Origin: Reticulitermes speratus
Taxonomy: Eukaryota; Arthropoda; Insecta; Blattodea; Rhinotermitidae
Length of the DNA stretch: 64,000 bases
Direction of reading: 5' to 3'
Assembly: GCA_021186555.1 (NCBI GenBank)
Contig: JAJKFL010000013.1
Location: 37,561,644 to 37,625,643, forward strand
Shown: positions 21,843 to 33,802 of the stretch, piece after piece
Numbering within the stretch: position 1 is the stretch's first letter
Layout: each line of letters opens with the position of its first letter
Notes under the pieces: model-generated
The model's database searches: none
What the model saw: only the letters and a program-made list of their open reading frames with translations
Told to the model about the DNA's origin: nothing
Translations under genes and position numbers: made by a program

Positions 21843-22450
21843 TCATTCATTCAGCAGTCCTGCACCTTGAACAAAGTGCAGTATCTTACTGACAGAGATG
21901 TCTTCAAAGTCACCTGGTTTTATAAAATGATGACCCAAGTGCCTGAATCTTAGTGTGGCCAAAGCATCACAGTCACAAAGAATGTGTGAGGCCATTTCAG
22001 ATGCCTGTTTATATCTGTTACACTCTGGACTGTTTACCAGCCCCAGTTTAAATAGGTGTCCTTTTAAGTGACATTTTCCTGTTAGCAACTTTGTCATTAT
22101 TCATAGTGCTTTTCTGCTTACATTGAGCAATTCTCCGAATTTTTGCAGAGGGTTTTTTAAGAAATCCCTTGGCCTGCCTTTGTCCACGTATGGACTGCCA
22201 ATGCTCCTCATGTTTCCTACTCATCCAGTCCCTGATCACCCCCCTGGCAACCTTTGCAGATATACCAAGCTCAGTCTCAGGTCCTATGAGTGTATGTGAG
22301 GAGCCTTGTGTGGGTAATTGATCACCTATTTTATTTCCATTAATTCACATGTGTCCTGGCACCCATACCAGTTGGTTCCTGTTATTTTCTTCCAGTTTCA
22401 CATGGTTTGATGGCAGTCCCAGACTAATTAACTCTGGTCATAATTAAGTT
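21843..22450 (-). mobile_element. LINE 3' end with RNase H domain
   Basis: The minus strand reads NQLVWVPGHM, then NGNKIGDQLPTQGSS (RNase H end, with its GNE.AD-like motif decayed). Then come GISAKVARGVIRDWMSRKHEE, LTGKCHLKGHLFKLGLVNSP (21843-22097) and a zinc-knuckle-like C..C...H...C spacing. The end is RFRHLGHHFIKPGDF and VSKILHFVQGAGLLN. This is the terminal part of an I/jockey-superfamily non-LTR element. Several stops and a frame change make it non-functional. Confidence 0.8.
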
Positions 22451-24140
22451 AGGGAGATCACTCTTGTACCAGTTGAAAGCTGGTAAGTGGGGCTGTAATT
22501 TTATGTCTCACTTATAATATTCAGGGACACATCAATATTTTGACCTTAATTTATGAAAGTCCCTCCATGTTCATGCAGTGTTTCTGTACAACACTTAATG
22601 ATAATTTCAGTGCTTTAGTGGAAGGTATCATATTGGGACATGTTTATGGTCTGATGCTGCTGTTCTTGGTGGGTGTGACCTGTGCAGACGTGCTGTAGGG
22701 TAGTATGACTTGACATGACACATCCAGCCACACAATTCACACATGATTCTGGTACAGTTTTGTATTTCATTCTGCAGCAAGTTCTGTGATGGTTTTTTTC
22801 AACAATTTTTGTTTTTTTCCAAGATTACAATGCCCACATCTGCTAGAAGTGTCAAAGAACAGGATGTTTTAAAACATTGTTTTAATTCCCTGGATGTCAG
22901 TCCTAAGAAAAACCCAGGGTACAAAAAAGAACACTGCAGTGCATCAAGCGAATATTAAAAGAACCCGTAAGACCTGTGGTAGAAGGGATAATAAAACAAG
23001 TTTCTGGTGGGTATGTTCAGAAAGGACAAGTTTATGGTACATGTAGGAAAACTATTGCATATTTTGCTGAGAGCTTTGGAAATGAAACAGATATTTCCCT
23101 GACTCAGAATATGATATGAATATAAAGGACAATGTGGGCAGTTTTGTGAGATTTGATGGCCCCACAGCTGTGTTGCTGAAGATTCAGGTCCTCTGGGATG
23201 TTAAACTGTGTTGACTGGTGAACAGTAACAGTGTTGTGAAGGGTTGTAGTTCCTTCATCTTCATGGTCAGCAGTCCTAGAAGAGTAGCTGCTTTTCTTTA
23301 TGATTTTAATACTTTAAAGAATAAGCCTGCCAGTCCCCCTCAATTAATGCTATTTTACCTGCGTAGTTTACTGTAATATTTAACCCTGAGTGGTGTGTCG
23401 TATGGAAGCCCCTCATGAAGGTCCTTCAATTGGTATAATAGTGAGTTCTTTATGTTAGTTAGGAAAGGAGCTGTCAACGTGTTACTGAATCAGTGCCAGG
23501 AAAATTTAAGCAAATCATGAAATATCAAGACACAATAACTTCAGAAATAACTGACAAAGGAAGAAATAAGTTCATATTGATGACTTACACACTAGATTCA
23601 TAGCAGGGTTCCAAGCATGTGGCCTGCCAGTTAATTCATATGGCCATATCACTGGTCTTATTCCAGTGACAGAATGTAGTCTGGCTCAGTGTTGAAGAAT
23701 GTAATTTAAAATGTTGTGTATCACTAGCCTTAAGGCTCAGAAAGGTTTGCTGCACCTGTATGGTAATGTAGCAGCATACATCAGCAAAGAGATAACAATG
23801 CAGTAATTTTTAAATGCAATAATTATGACATATACTGTATTTATTTTGTTGTCAGAGGTATAAAGCATACTTAACCCTTCAATGATGCTGTGGTTTAAAT
23901 TCCACCTACTGCATGGGATGGAGTGGTGTGAAATTTACAGTACCATTAAGTGCATTCACAACCATACTGTGCACCGAGACAGGCAGAATCTGGAGACTTA
24001 GAGGTCTGTACAGTGCGCTGAGAATGGCACTGAAGGGTTAATGGTGTGTTTAAATTTAATGTGAACGTTACCCTCCTTGTTGCTTAAAATGATGTGCAGT
24101 GTGTCTTAAATTTCAAAATTAACTGGGCCTTGCTGTATAA
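22451..24140. other. No recognisable gene
   Basis: A Lys/Ser-rich reading near 22830-22960 (MPTSARSVKEQDVLKH) may be a scrap of a coding element, but I cannot assign it. The rest is TG-rich and CpG-poor. Confidence 0.35.
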
Positions 24141-24144
24141 AAGC

Positions 24145-24440
24145 TAGCTATCCCATTATGGGCCTGGACAGGCCCTGTGGGTTCCAGGATGTTGAGGTTC
24201 CCAGATATCCAGACAGCCAGTAAATGAAGGTGGTAAGGTCAGTGGCCCTATGCACTTGTTGCCTTTAAACCCCCAGGAGGTACCCCTGGCAGTTATTTCT
24301 GTTAGAGGCTGAGTTGAACCCAGGGTCATACTGCAGCCAGAAGGATTAAGTCAATGAAAAATCCAAGTGACTCTATCGGAAATCAAACCCGTGACTTTCC
24401 AGCTTGTAGTGCAGTGTCTCACCCAACTGTGCCACTGCAT
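24145..24440 (-). mobile_element. tRNA-derived SINE, type A (diverged)
   Basis: Same element as 45168-45458 and 53430-53728 in reverse: tail side CAGGCCTGGACAGGCC-like, the middle TTTCTGTTAGAGGCTGAGT, then the tRNA-like head ending in a mutated box B and box A, followed by a C run (24441-24454). Heavily mutated, so an older copy. Confidence 0.8.
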
Positions 24441-25440
24441 AACCCCCCCCCCCCCCTTCCCTTTTGCTGTATAGGCTTACAAAGTTTCAAATTGAAGTCT
24501 AAGGTGGTGATGTCAGCTGCTGTGTTGATTTGACATGGAATGATCCAGTACACATTTACATATTCTCTGCACAGCATGCAAGAAATGAACACATAACTTA
24601 CATCTCTGTGTTTTGTTTTGCGTGGACTTTGTGTAGTGATAGTGGGAATTACATGTGCTGTGTTTGGTGTTATTACTGAATCTGTTAAAGCAGTGTTATC
24701 CCCTGCACCCATGTCAGTGAGGAAAGTTTTCATTCTGTCCCTCTTACTACCACATTTTGTACCCTTCTTCAGGACCATCAACACCCCAAGTGTTGTTAGC
24801 ATGACTGGACCATGTAGCTTGTTCGCTCAGTGGAGCACATCTGACTTGCTTTTGAAGGTATCTAGTGTGATACATGACGCGTTTCAGTAAACATGTTTCC
24901 CTAGGTCAAAAAAATTAAATGAGAAGTCATTACAGCAGTAAGTGTAGTTCATTTATTGCACTGAAATGTAATTTTTCTTCAGCGTAATTCCATAACACAT
25001 TAATGCATTTTCCCCATCTAGGAACAAGTTTAAAAATTTTGATGCATTAAAATTATGCTGTTTTATTTGCAGCTATTCATGAACAGCCATTTCCCCTTTC
25101 TCATTCTTGTGGAATCGGTCATCTGCCAAGTGTTATTTCAGTGGCTCAAACAACAGGGTGAATGGTCCTGGAGTTCCCATTTTAATGACTGTAACAACTC
25201 TTGTGTCTGACTTGCATGACAAATTGTTTAGGCTGCTGAAGTTAGGTATCACTATTTACACAATAGTCAGGAAGTGGAAATGGCTGGTTGTGAATGGCTG
25301 TGAGTGCAAGAGCCTTATTTCTACCAAGGATTTTTAAATTCATACCAAGAGGGGACAAATGTGTGCATGTGTTTGATGTTATGTTGAAAGATAATGTTTC
25401 AGTGAAATATATGAGCTACATGGAATGTTAATTTAATTAT

Positions 25441-25680
25441 TCTACAATCCAGTCAAACACAGCTATTTTTATTATAAAAACAATTCTGTTTCTACAAAAA
25501 ATCACTACATGTTTTACCCAATAAGTTCATCATCAGGCAAAACTTTTGCAAAAGTATATTTATAACAGTTTCGCCTAATGGTGACCTTGTTGATTAAAAC
25601 ATGTAGCAAACTTTTTGTAAAAACATAATTGCTTTTATAATAAAAATAGTTGTATTTGGATTGTTTTTAGAGTAATTATG
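25441..25680. mobile_element. Foldback (inverted-repeat) element, PLE-terminus-like
   Basis: Arms of about 75 bp face each other (left 25441-25521, right 25597-25680; shared ends ACAATCCA, the TTTTTATTATAAAA block and CTACATGTTTTA). The left arm contains, on the minus strand, CCTGATGATG followed by a short hairpin and TAAAAC, a decayed version of the hammerhead-like core. Confidence 0.6.
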
Positions 25681-26667
25681 TCACAATAACACAATGAAAT
25701 GCCATCTCTGAATTAATTTAATTTTTATGACCCAAGGAACTCTATATATTGAACACTCTTTATATATTCAGGGACCAGTTCTAGTGACTGGCACGTTTGT
25801 GATTTTCCTCACTCCGTCCAGGATGAGCCAGTTGTTACAGTTGTTTCTCTCTCAAATGTAGGAAGCTGTCCAGTACAGTAACAATGCCTCTGATAATGCC
25901 TTATCATTTGCTTCAGTGGTATACATTGATGAATCTCTGGCAGTGTCATGTAAGTAACTTCTCATGCTTGTCAACACCATGTATTTTCATAATCTTTTCA
26001 CAGAAGTGCAGTGTGTGAAATGGATGAACTTGCTGATTGACAGAAGCACAGTATTCAGTGACCCCTGTAGCTTTAGTGTTGACATACCATTGCAGGTTTC
26101 AGACCTGTGGGTATATATTTGAAGCACTGAAAGAAACTCCATTTTCTTGCAACATATAATTTTTAAAATTCCTGTAACTGTCCGTAATTGAGTTACATAG
26201 CTCAAAGAGTCTCATAAAGGGAACTGAATGAGGTATTACATTTAGAGAATTCATGATTCCAAATCATTTAATTTTTCTTTTGATTTTAATTTCTTAAAAT
26301 GTCATTCTTCAGTTCTTTAATGTAGGGTCATTATTTTGTCTGGCAAATGTTATTTGTTACTTCCTGTTGGCTCACTTACAATATTAACACAGCCCACTCA
26401 GCTGAACATGCATTCACACTGTGGAATAGCAACAGCAAGTGACAAATGGTATGAGTCGGACAAAATGAAAACCCCTTATAATTTAGGGGTAGTACAATAC
26501 TATGACTTTACATGTAGCCACAGGGGGTGCTAGCAGTAGGGCAATGTACAGGCAGTCATATCAGTCTCATGTTTGTTTTTATTTAATGTTTTTGGCATGG
26601 TTCTTGGTCTGATTTCTGGGTGAAATTTTGGATTTATTTTTCTCACTCAGTTTTAGGCCTTTCTATA
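25681..26667. other. No recognisable gene; possible SINE scrap
   Basis: 25760-25830 resembles the middle of SINE type F (GATTTTCCTCACTCCGTCCAG). Nothing else assignable. Confidence 0.3.
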
Positions 26668-26669
26668 TA

Positions 26670-27153
26670 CAGTGGAACCTCGAACTTTGAACACAATCCG
26701 TTCCAGGAGACGTTCGACTTCAAGTTGTTCGACTTTCGAGTTAAATTTCCTCATAAGAAATAATGCAAATTGAATTAATCCGTTCCAGACCCCCAAAATT
26801 TACCCAATATAAAACATTTTAAGTGCCCATTTCAAAAGATCATAACGATAAAGCAAGTATATTTAATTTCAATAATTGAAAATTTTTATTTATAATAGTA
26901 CATACATAAAAAATATTGTATAATAATCAATCAATAATAATAGTAGGAGGGATATTACTGTTCACTGGAAGGTGAATTATCCTTCTTTCATCTGGACCAA
27001 GCAGAGAGAGAAGGCGACCACGTGACAACAACGTGATTCTTTGTTCGACTTTCGAGTTTTTGTTCGAGTTTCAAAACCGGATTTTCCTCGAATTTTTTGT
27101 TCGAGTTTAAAGTTGTTTGAACATCAAACCGTTCGAAGTTTGAGGGTCCACTG
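26670..27153. mobile_element. Non-autonomous Tc1/mariner-type element (MITE)
   Basis: Flanked by TA (26668-26669 and 27154-27155). Ends are inverted: CAGTGGAACCTCGAACTTTG on the left and its imperfect complement (CGAAGTTTGAGGGTCCACTG) on the right, with further subterminal TTCGACTTTCGAGTT repeats facing each other. No transposase. The interior 26860-26950 is AT-rich. Confidence 0.85.
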
Positions 27154-27155
27154 TA

Positions 27156-28120
27156 TTTATGTAATTCTTACTACAGATTTTCTCTTTACTCATTGCTGAT
27201 GCGTGTGAGACCTAAGTGTGTATGTATAGAGGCAGTTGACTGTCACAGTTTACTTGTTTTGTTAGATTGTACTGATTGTGAGTAGGTGCCTCCTAGCTCT
27301 TTCACCTCGCAACAAAAATGGGCCCAGTTACTAAAATTTATTGTCCTTCCAGAATCTAAAGAGTGGACAAAAGTCCAGAAATAATTAATGCCAAATGTGG
27401 TCTGAGTATACTCTCATTAGAACTACAGAATTGACAAATGTATGAATATTTGTTAATTGGTATTTGAGTATTTTGTTTCATGGTAAATTTCAGTCAAGGC
27501 TGTCAACCATGTGTACATGCAGTCAGTTTTGTTATCTGCTGCAATTGCAGTATTATTACTTGCTTTGTGACATGTTTCAAACTCAGAGGTCCAGCTTCGT
27601 TGCTGTATTTTGAAATTACATAGTCTCTGTCATAAAATTGTTTGTTTCTGAAGCATTTCTGTTTAACATTAAAATCAAGCTGTATGTAAAGTTCTTGTTT
27701 CTAAAATGCCATTACGAAAATAGTTCATATGCCTACAAAATTCTTGTTTTTATCATTATATTGTCCTATATAGGTTAATATAAAGACCTATTAGAACTAA
27801 TTTTTGTGTTGCTTTATTTTATTCTTAATAAGGAATCCGTAAGGGATAAAAATGACTTGAAAGCTTGAATGTAAAAGCCTTTAGAAGCAGAAGTGTTGTG
27901 GCCAGGTTAATTTTGTGGTTATAATTTCCAAATATAGGCAAGCTGTGAAGATGGCCATTTGAGATTGAAACTTGTCAAAAACTGTATAAGGCAGTTGGTT
28001 CTGTGTATAGACAGCTGTCAGTCATCTTGAGTGTTTTCACAGAAAGCTGCAGTTTTTTAAACCAGTTTTAATTGTCGATTGTTTTGTAGGAGGATTGGTG
28101 AATTTTTTTCTTTGTTGCAG
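27156..28120. other. Intron-like sequence before the zinc-finger exon
   Basis: AT- and TG-rich with no coding features. Ends in a good splice acceptor, TTTTTTTCTTTGTTGCAG, at 28103-28120. Confidence 0.4.
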
Positions 28121-29066
28121 GATAATAAGGAATACTGTTCAGCCGGTAACTGGGAGCATTTGCTTTGTCAGTCCTCAGTGAGAGGGAAAAAGGATGAATG
28201 TGGTGGCAACAGACAGTGTCTGATACTGCATCTGACAAGTCAGGCTCACTTATCTGTAATGGTGATAATAGGCCATATGTGTGTGCTGTGTGTTGCTAAG
28301 GCTTTAGTCATGCCAGCAATTTCAGGGTTCATGACATGATACACACTGGGGAGAAACCCCACCTGTGTCAGCTTTGTGGAAAAAGATTTGTTACTGGCAT
28401 TGAACTCAAGAAACATGCCCTTTCACATACAGGGAGAAGCCACACTTGTGCACAGCGTGTGGCAAGGGATACATACAACGTGGAGATCTACGGAGGCACA
28501 CAGGTGAAAAACCTTTCTCTTGCACATACTGTGGTAAGGGGTTTACAGATAATTCAAATTTAAAGCCACATTTGCTTATACATACAGGAGAGAAACCGTA
28601 TAAATGTAACGAGTGTGGAAAAGGTTTCAACAATTCTGGAAATCTTAAAACTCATAACTTGACTCATACTGGTGAAAAACCTCACAATTGTAAATTCTGT
28701 GGTACTGGCTTTAGTACTCATGGTAACTTAAAAACTCATATATTGACACATTCTGATAAGAGACCATTTGTTTGCAGCATTTGTGGTGAAGGTTTTTGTA
28801 GAAATTCACAGTTGAAAACTCACACATCTAGACATAGTGGCGAGAGACCTTTTGTATGTGATGTATGTGGTAAACATTTTTTTACAAAGGGAAATTTGAG
28901 AACACATTTTGTAATTCATACTGGTCAGCATCATCCATTCGCATGTTCTGTTTGTGATAAAGGATTCACTTACAGAGGAAATCTGAAGCAGCATATCAAA
29001 ACACATTCAGCAGAAAAACAACAGATCTGTAGAGAATGTGTGATCAAGCTGTTGCATTCTGTTTGA
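28121..29066 (+). pseudogene. C2H2 zinc-finger exon with lesions
   Basis: After the acceptor at 28120 the plus strand encodes nine C2H2 units with TGEKP-type linkers, e.g. CGKRFVTGIELKKHALSH, CGKGFNNSGNLKTHNLTH and CGKHFFTKGNLRTHFVIH, ending QICRECVIKLLHSV and a stop at 29066. Three lesions interrupt it. A TAA stop sits where CGKG should read in the first finger (near 28302). One missing G in the linker after the second finger (near 28434) changes frame. The third finger lacks its second His (DLRRHTGEKP). The readable ORF from 28446 covers only the last six to seven fingers. Such proteins bind DNA as regulators; here a pseudogene, or an assembly with errors, is likely. The family is recognised; the orthologue is not. 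Confidence 0.8.
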
Positions 29067-30200
29067 AACCAATGGTGTTATTGTTCCCTTGAAATTAATC
29101 CAACCTCTGAAACTGGGTTACACAGTATCATACATTTCTGCAGATAAAAGAAGCCCACCAGGTTGTGATGAAACAACAAGTAGAATTCTGAAGACTTGTT
29201 CATCTCCGATTAGTTGCTCAGTCAGTCAATCAGTTAATGACTTTATTCATCCTTTGTGCGAAGTTGGTGGCATAGGGCACATCAATAAGGTACGTGGTTT
29301 CAAGTTCACATATCTTATAACATATTTGTTTTTCTCCACCCAGTGGTCAGTGTTGTCTGTCTCTTTGTCTCAACAATAGCAGGGTTTGGGGGGGGGGGGG
29401 GGGAGCACATCGGAATACCAGTTCTTACAGTCCAAACAAAACCAACATATTTATTCACAATGAAACCCATACACCATACTTACATTTGATATAAAAACCT
29501 TGAAATAAACACACATATAACAAAGGCAAAACTGCACACGTCTCCACATTATGAAAGAAAACCACAATAATTGGCAGTGCTGTGCCAAACCCAAAATAAA
29601 TGAAGCCTAGGTAACAGCACTGCCAAGGACTCCACTAACCAGTGCCTATGTAAAACAAAACATAGTTTTGAAGTCACCAGCACACTAAATCAAATTTAGA
29701 TGTTAAACCGAACGAAGTTGTCGGGTGCCGAGGCACCTCCTTAACTGCTCAAACGTAACCCACAACAGTACCAAGGGGGAAGGGAAGGAGCTAATATGTA
29801 TGGCAGAAGGATGACATGTGACATAGCAATGAGTACTTAAAAAAATATTGTGTCAAACATGGCGCAGTTTAAAAGTGCATACATTTGCTTATGTGGTGAC
29901 ATTTCTTTTTTAAATGTTCTGTAAGGTATCCTATAATACAGAGGGTTCTCTATATACTGCTATCTTATGCACTCCAGTGCTTGCGAGAAGTACCATATAA
30001 CAATTACAGTGATTTTCTCCATATGAGCACCTACATATTTCTTGAGTCATTAGACATACTATAGATGTCTTCAAAGTCACATAACTTATAATTGGAACAC
30101 CTAACAGAAATAAGTCTTCTTTCCGAAGGATAAATAATTGAACATTAAAATATTACTATTTAATGAGGTGGACTAGACCGTATGTTGTAACAAAAAGGAT
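29067..30200. other. 3' flank of zinc-finger exon, no gene seen
   Basis: Holds a G run at 29389-29403, after which the composition shifts to A/C-rich. I see no polyadenylation signal of note and no repeat boundaries. Confidence 0.35.
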
Positions 30201-30204
30201 CTCA

Positions 30205-31000
30205 GCTCTCACTTAAGGTGTTGCATTTCTTCGAGCTTCCTCGTTTGCGTTGGTAATTTATTGTACAATTTAATTCCTATGTTCATTACACATTTTTTAA
30301 AGACACTAGTTCTGCAGAACTGAATATGGAGATCTGAACTTGTGCATGTATTATGGTTGTAGATTTCTGTACTCTGTTCCCACTTACCTATATTTATTTC
30401 TATGTAGCACACTATTTCATTTATTACATGCAAGGCACTGGAAGTATGTTTAGAACTTTAAAGAAATTTTCTACACGAAGTAGATCTCTGTGCATTAGAA
30501 ATTAATCGCATAGGGTACTTGACCTATAAGCACCGGCCTGATGCTCTAATGAGTTTTTATCAGACTTTGTGAAGGTTATTATCACTGCTATCGTTTTTCT
30601 AGCTTGTATCATCGACTGCTAAACCTCCCTGATATGCGGCATATGATGCAACGCAGGCAGAGCGTCGGGTGGAGTGTTCGGCTGGTGCTTATCAGTCAAG
30701 CAGGAAAACAAAACATCCTATAAAACTCTTCTGCAGTTTAAAAATAATTTTGCTCCCAGGATCACTACCCCAGAATATTAAACCACACCTGAAGTGAGCA
30801 TGAAAATACACAAAGTACGTACTTCTTATAACCTGTGGGCTCATATCATTAAGAGAGTTTATCACGTAGTAACTTTTACTGAGTTTTGAACTTAGATATA
30901 TAATGTATCTGTCCCATTGCATATTTTCTTTAGTATGTACTCGTATATGTGTGCCCAGAAACTTTGTTTCCAATTAATAAGTGGTATGTGTACTGTCAAA
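30205..31000 (-). mobile_element. LINE RT C-terminal end, split by a MITE
   Basis: The minus strand reads TKFLGTHIRVH, YLSSKLSKSYYVINSL, STYFVYFHAHFRCGLIFWGS and FKLQKSFI (30718-30973). After the MITE at 30513-30718 it continues LISNAQRSTSCRK, INEIVCYIEINI, HNTCTSSDLHIQFCRTSVFK and NIGIKLYNKLP. This is the well-conserved tail of LINE ORF2 after the RT. Stops are few, so it is moderately old. Confidence 0.85.
30513..30718. mobile_element. MITE copy 1 (about 205 bp, TA duplication), inside LINE
   Basis: TA lies on both sides (30511-30512, 30719-30720). Termini are inverted: ACTTGACCTATAAGCACCGG on the left, and GGTGCTTATCAGTCAAGCAGG on the right (21 bp; key part CTTATCAGTCAAG). Its sister is at 35017-35221, with which it shares the interior (AGGTTATTATCACTGCTATC). 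It interrupts the LINE reading frame cleanly. Confidence 0.85.
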
Positions 31001-31179
31001 TTTGATTTGTGGTTTCAATGGAATTTTCATTTGCTAGGTATGGAATGACATTGCTGTTGTCTTCTCAATACTTATTATAAGACTGAATGAAACCACAGCT
31101 GTAGCTCATTCATGACTGTTTGTTTTATATTGGAGGCCTGTTTAAGTCTGAGGTGTTTTTTTCTAAAATACTTGTTAAG

Positions 31180-31570
31180 CCATCATTTACATGTTATTAA
31201 AATTGGTTCAAACCCTATTTAATAGGTAGAAAACAGTAAGTCTAAATAAAATTATCTACTGACAGAATTTTTTTTCTCAGAGTGGGGAAGAGTAAAACAG
31301 GAGTTTCCCAGGGGTCAATTCTTGGGACCCTCACATTTCATCATGTGCTAAATTACCTTCCTCCAAGAACAAATATGCTATCAGAACCAATAACATTCGC
31401 AGAACACAATAGTGTCATAATTTCTAGTCAAACTGTTGATGATTTTTCTTGTGTCAGACATAATTCTGTTTCGTGTGTGTAAGTGGTTGGCTGTGACACA
31501 GAGTACATAGCAGAGTCTGTAAATACATAATTAGTTGGTTTACAAACTGATAACCACAAGAATTGGAATA
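31180..31570 (+). mobile_element. LINE reverse-transcriptase fragment
   Basis: The plus strand reads NWFKPYLIGRKQ-like, then GVSQGSILGTLTF (RT motif with QGS), LPPRTNMLSEPITFAEHNSVIISS. The catalytic FADD is degraded to FAEH. It belongs to a similar family to the 30.2-31.0 kb fragment but lies on the opposite strand, so the two are separate insertions or an inversion. Confidence 0.8.
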
Positions 31571-32236
31571 ATCGCATTAATCAAATGATACTTACTTTAT
31601 GTTGATCATGTTGTGCGATTAGGTCTGCTTCTCACGTCGGCAATATTGACACTACCAACTTATTTTGCCTATTTTCAGTCTATAATGAAATATGTAATAA
31701 CTATGTGCAGTAATTTTTCTGACAGCAAAAAGATATTTACTGTGCCAGTGTTGGCCATATGAAAATATATTTGGGGGCCTTAATTATTTATGGTTAGCCA
31801 TGCTACTGGGAAGTTGATCAGTATGTTTTTCCAGTGTTTTGCGTCGGTATAGTCATTATTCTCTTACTAGATAGCAATCCCTCACCAGCGTTAGGGGTTG
31901 TTTCTAAAAAGCACTGCTTATGGCAAGATCAAGGAATTGTTGGAAATTGTGGTTTGAGGAACTGTGGTGGTCTGCATCAGTTGTCCCTTCACTAAACACA
32001 AGAGTTTGGTTAATGACCTGTTTGTAAACTACATGTACACATAACTGACCAATCAAAGGAAGGAAATAATCAGATTTGTTATTTGCTTGTTATTTATCAA
32101 GAGCTGTAAAAGCATCATTTGTACCTGAAAGAAAGTACGGTGGTTGGAGATGATACAAATGCAAAACTGCCATTACGTTGGCAAGGTTGTATTGGGAGGT
32201 TTTGCCTTTAGTCCTAGAATATGTTTTCTTTTGCAG
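31571..32236. other. Intron-like, no gene seen
   Basis: Ends with the acceptor ATGTTTTCTTTTGCAG at 32221-32236. Confidence 0.35.
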
Positions 32237-32373
32237 CACACAGAAGCAAAACCATGATGCGATTAAGTGAAATATGTCACTTATGCTTGAGCACCGAAGC
32301 AATGTTTCTGCCTCTTTGTAACTCTGCAGAAAATCTTCATGAAAAGATTCGCACAATTTCTTCAAGAGTCAAG
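32237..32373 (+). CDS. ZAD (zf-AD) domain exon, first half
   Basis: The exon is bounded by an acceptor (TTTTCTTTTGCAG) and a donor (GTCAAG followed by GTTAGC). From the ATG at 32254 it reads MMRLSEICHLCLSTE, then MFLPLCN, then LHEKIRTISSRVK. This is the first CxxC pair of a zinc-finger-associated domain plus the hydrophobic and LxxKI positions that follow. The second CxxC pair must be in a later exon, which I could not find. ZAD domains sit at the N-terminus of many insect C2H2 transcription factors and mediate dimerisation. It is downstream of the zinc-finger exon at 28.1 kb, so it starts a different gene that probably runs beyond what I can trace. Confidence 0.65.
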
Positions 32374-33340
32374 GTTAGCTGTTCCGTTAAAGTTCTGTTA
32401 TATTTGAGCCAATGATATTTATTGACCCCCTGAATATTAACATGTTAAACTTTGTGAGATTTAAAGTCTTGCTGACAGTAAGTATGAAAATGTGAATCTG
32501 CATAGTGTGGTAGAGGGTCCTGCTGTCTCCATCTTGTACCCTTACCTGCAGACTACACAGTGTTACATGTCAGAAGACAGTGAGCTATGTATCAAACTTT
32601 GCAGATATTTACACCTTTATAGAATGTTGGAATAAAATTCTGAGTTGCGAAAAGTTGTTGATATATTTCAACACACCTTCTTTCACGCATTTTGCTTTAT
32701 GACATAGTGTGGAATGAAACTACAAACATTTTCTAAAAAGTTACTGATGGTCAAAATGTTAATTTGTAATAGGGTATTTAGTGAATGAGGAAGTGGAAGG
32801 GATATGGAAGTAAAAAATACAGGGACGTATCAAATCTAATGGCTGTCATGAGTCATTTCGCGTAGGCTCACTGAACTGGAACTTTGATGTGTAGTGAATA
32901 TTTTTGTTAGATGTGCCAGTGTGCCTGTGAGCTGATGGCAGCCATTTCCACCACCTTTATAAATGTGGTAAGTAAAACTCCAATATTAGCTGCAGTACCT
33001 TGAACTAAAAGACATGGACCTGACATATGGCAAACTGGAATAACATGAGCTCTGCACTGCCTGCTGTCACATGAAATGGTCTGAGCAGTGAGTGATGTTA
33101 ATTGTGAGATGGAATAATATCCATGTACTTGTGTCTGCACTTGCATTAGTACAGGTAGTTAACCTTGTACGCCAGGGTTACGTTCCTGAAAAACGTCGCG
33201 CAAATCTAACACAAAATTCCCATTTAAAACAATGTATTTCGTTGGGGTTAGGGGACTGACAACCTCATCCTATGTAGTGTATGACTATACCACTAGTGGA
33301 CATACGGACCTGTAGGGTATATATGTACTGTATATACAGT
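32374..33340. other. No gene seen
   Basis: Intron-like. 33160-33240 (ACGCCAGGGTTACGTTCCTG and nearby) resembles the end of a DNA transposon, but I cannot find its partner end. Confidence 0.3.
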
Positions 33341-33344
33341 ATAT

Positions 33345-33460
33345 GGTGGCGGTGGCGTAGTTGGTTGAGGCACTGCGCTACAAACCGGAACGTCGCGGGT
33401 TCGATTCCCGATGGTGTCACTGGAATTTTTCATTGACATAATCGTTTCGGTTATGACTTC
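33345..33460 (+). mobile_element. tRNA-derived SINE, type A (3' truncated)
   Basis: GTGGCGTAGTTGGTTGAGGC is a tRNA box A, GGTTCGATTCCC is box B, and the body start GGAATTTTTCATTGACATAA follows. The body is then lost after about 110 bp. Not a tRNA gene: no acceptor-stem closure. Confidence 0.8.
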
Positions 33461-33802
33461 ATAACAGGTGAAGACGCGCAGCCTGTTTTCGGTCATCGCA
33501 TTACACACTTCATCAGTAGAATATGTGTATAAAGCCCACTGTTGAAACAGGTATATCGTAACATGTCATTCTGTTATATAGGCTAAAGGTGTGCATATTA
33601 GAGGTGTTATATAGAGATAGTGTAGAGGTATTACATATATAGGTGTTGTAATGAGTAATTCCATTTAATACTTTATTCATTGTGCAAGAGGCAGGCAACC
33701 AGACTATGTTACTTTGATGATGTTATTTTTTAGAGGAGGTTTAAATTTCAGTCAGACAAAGAGGAGGGGAGCACTGTCCCATTTATGTTACTACGTCTGT
33801 AC

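Noticed and set aside
28300..28306. Stop-codon readthrough in the zinc-finger gene
   Set aside because: The TAA replaces a conserved Lys-containing CGKG and is accompanied by a frameshift and a defective finger, so loss of function is more likely.
33345..33420. tRNA gene
   Set aside because: Boxes A and B are present but the flanks do not form an acceptor stem and the sequence runs on into a SINE body. The same applies at 45168, 49900, 51228, 53700, 54970, 55994, 57700 and 59800.
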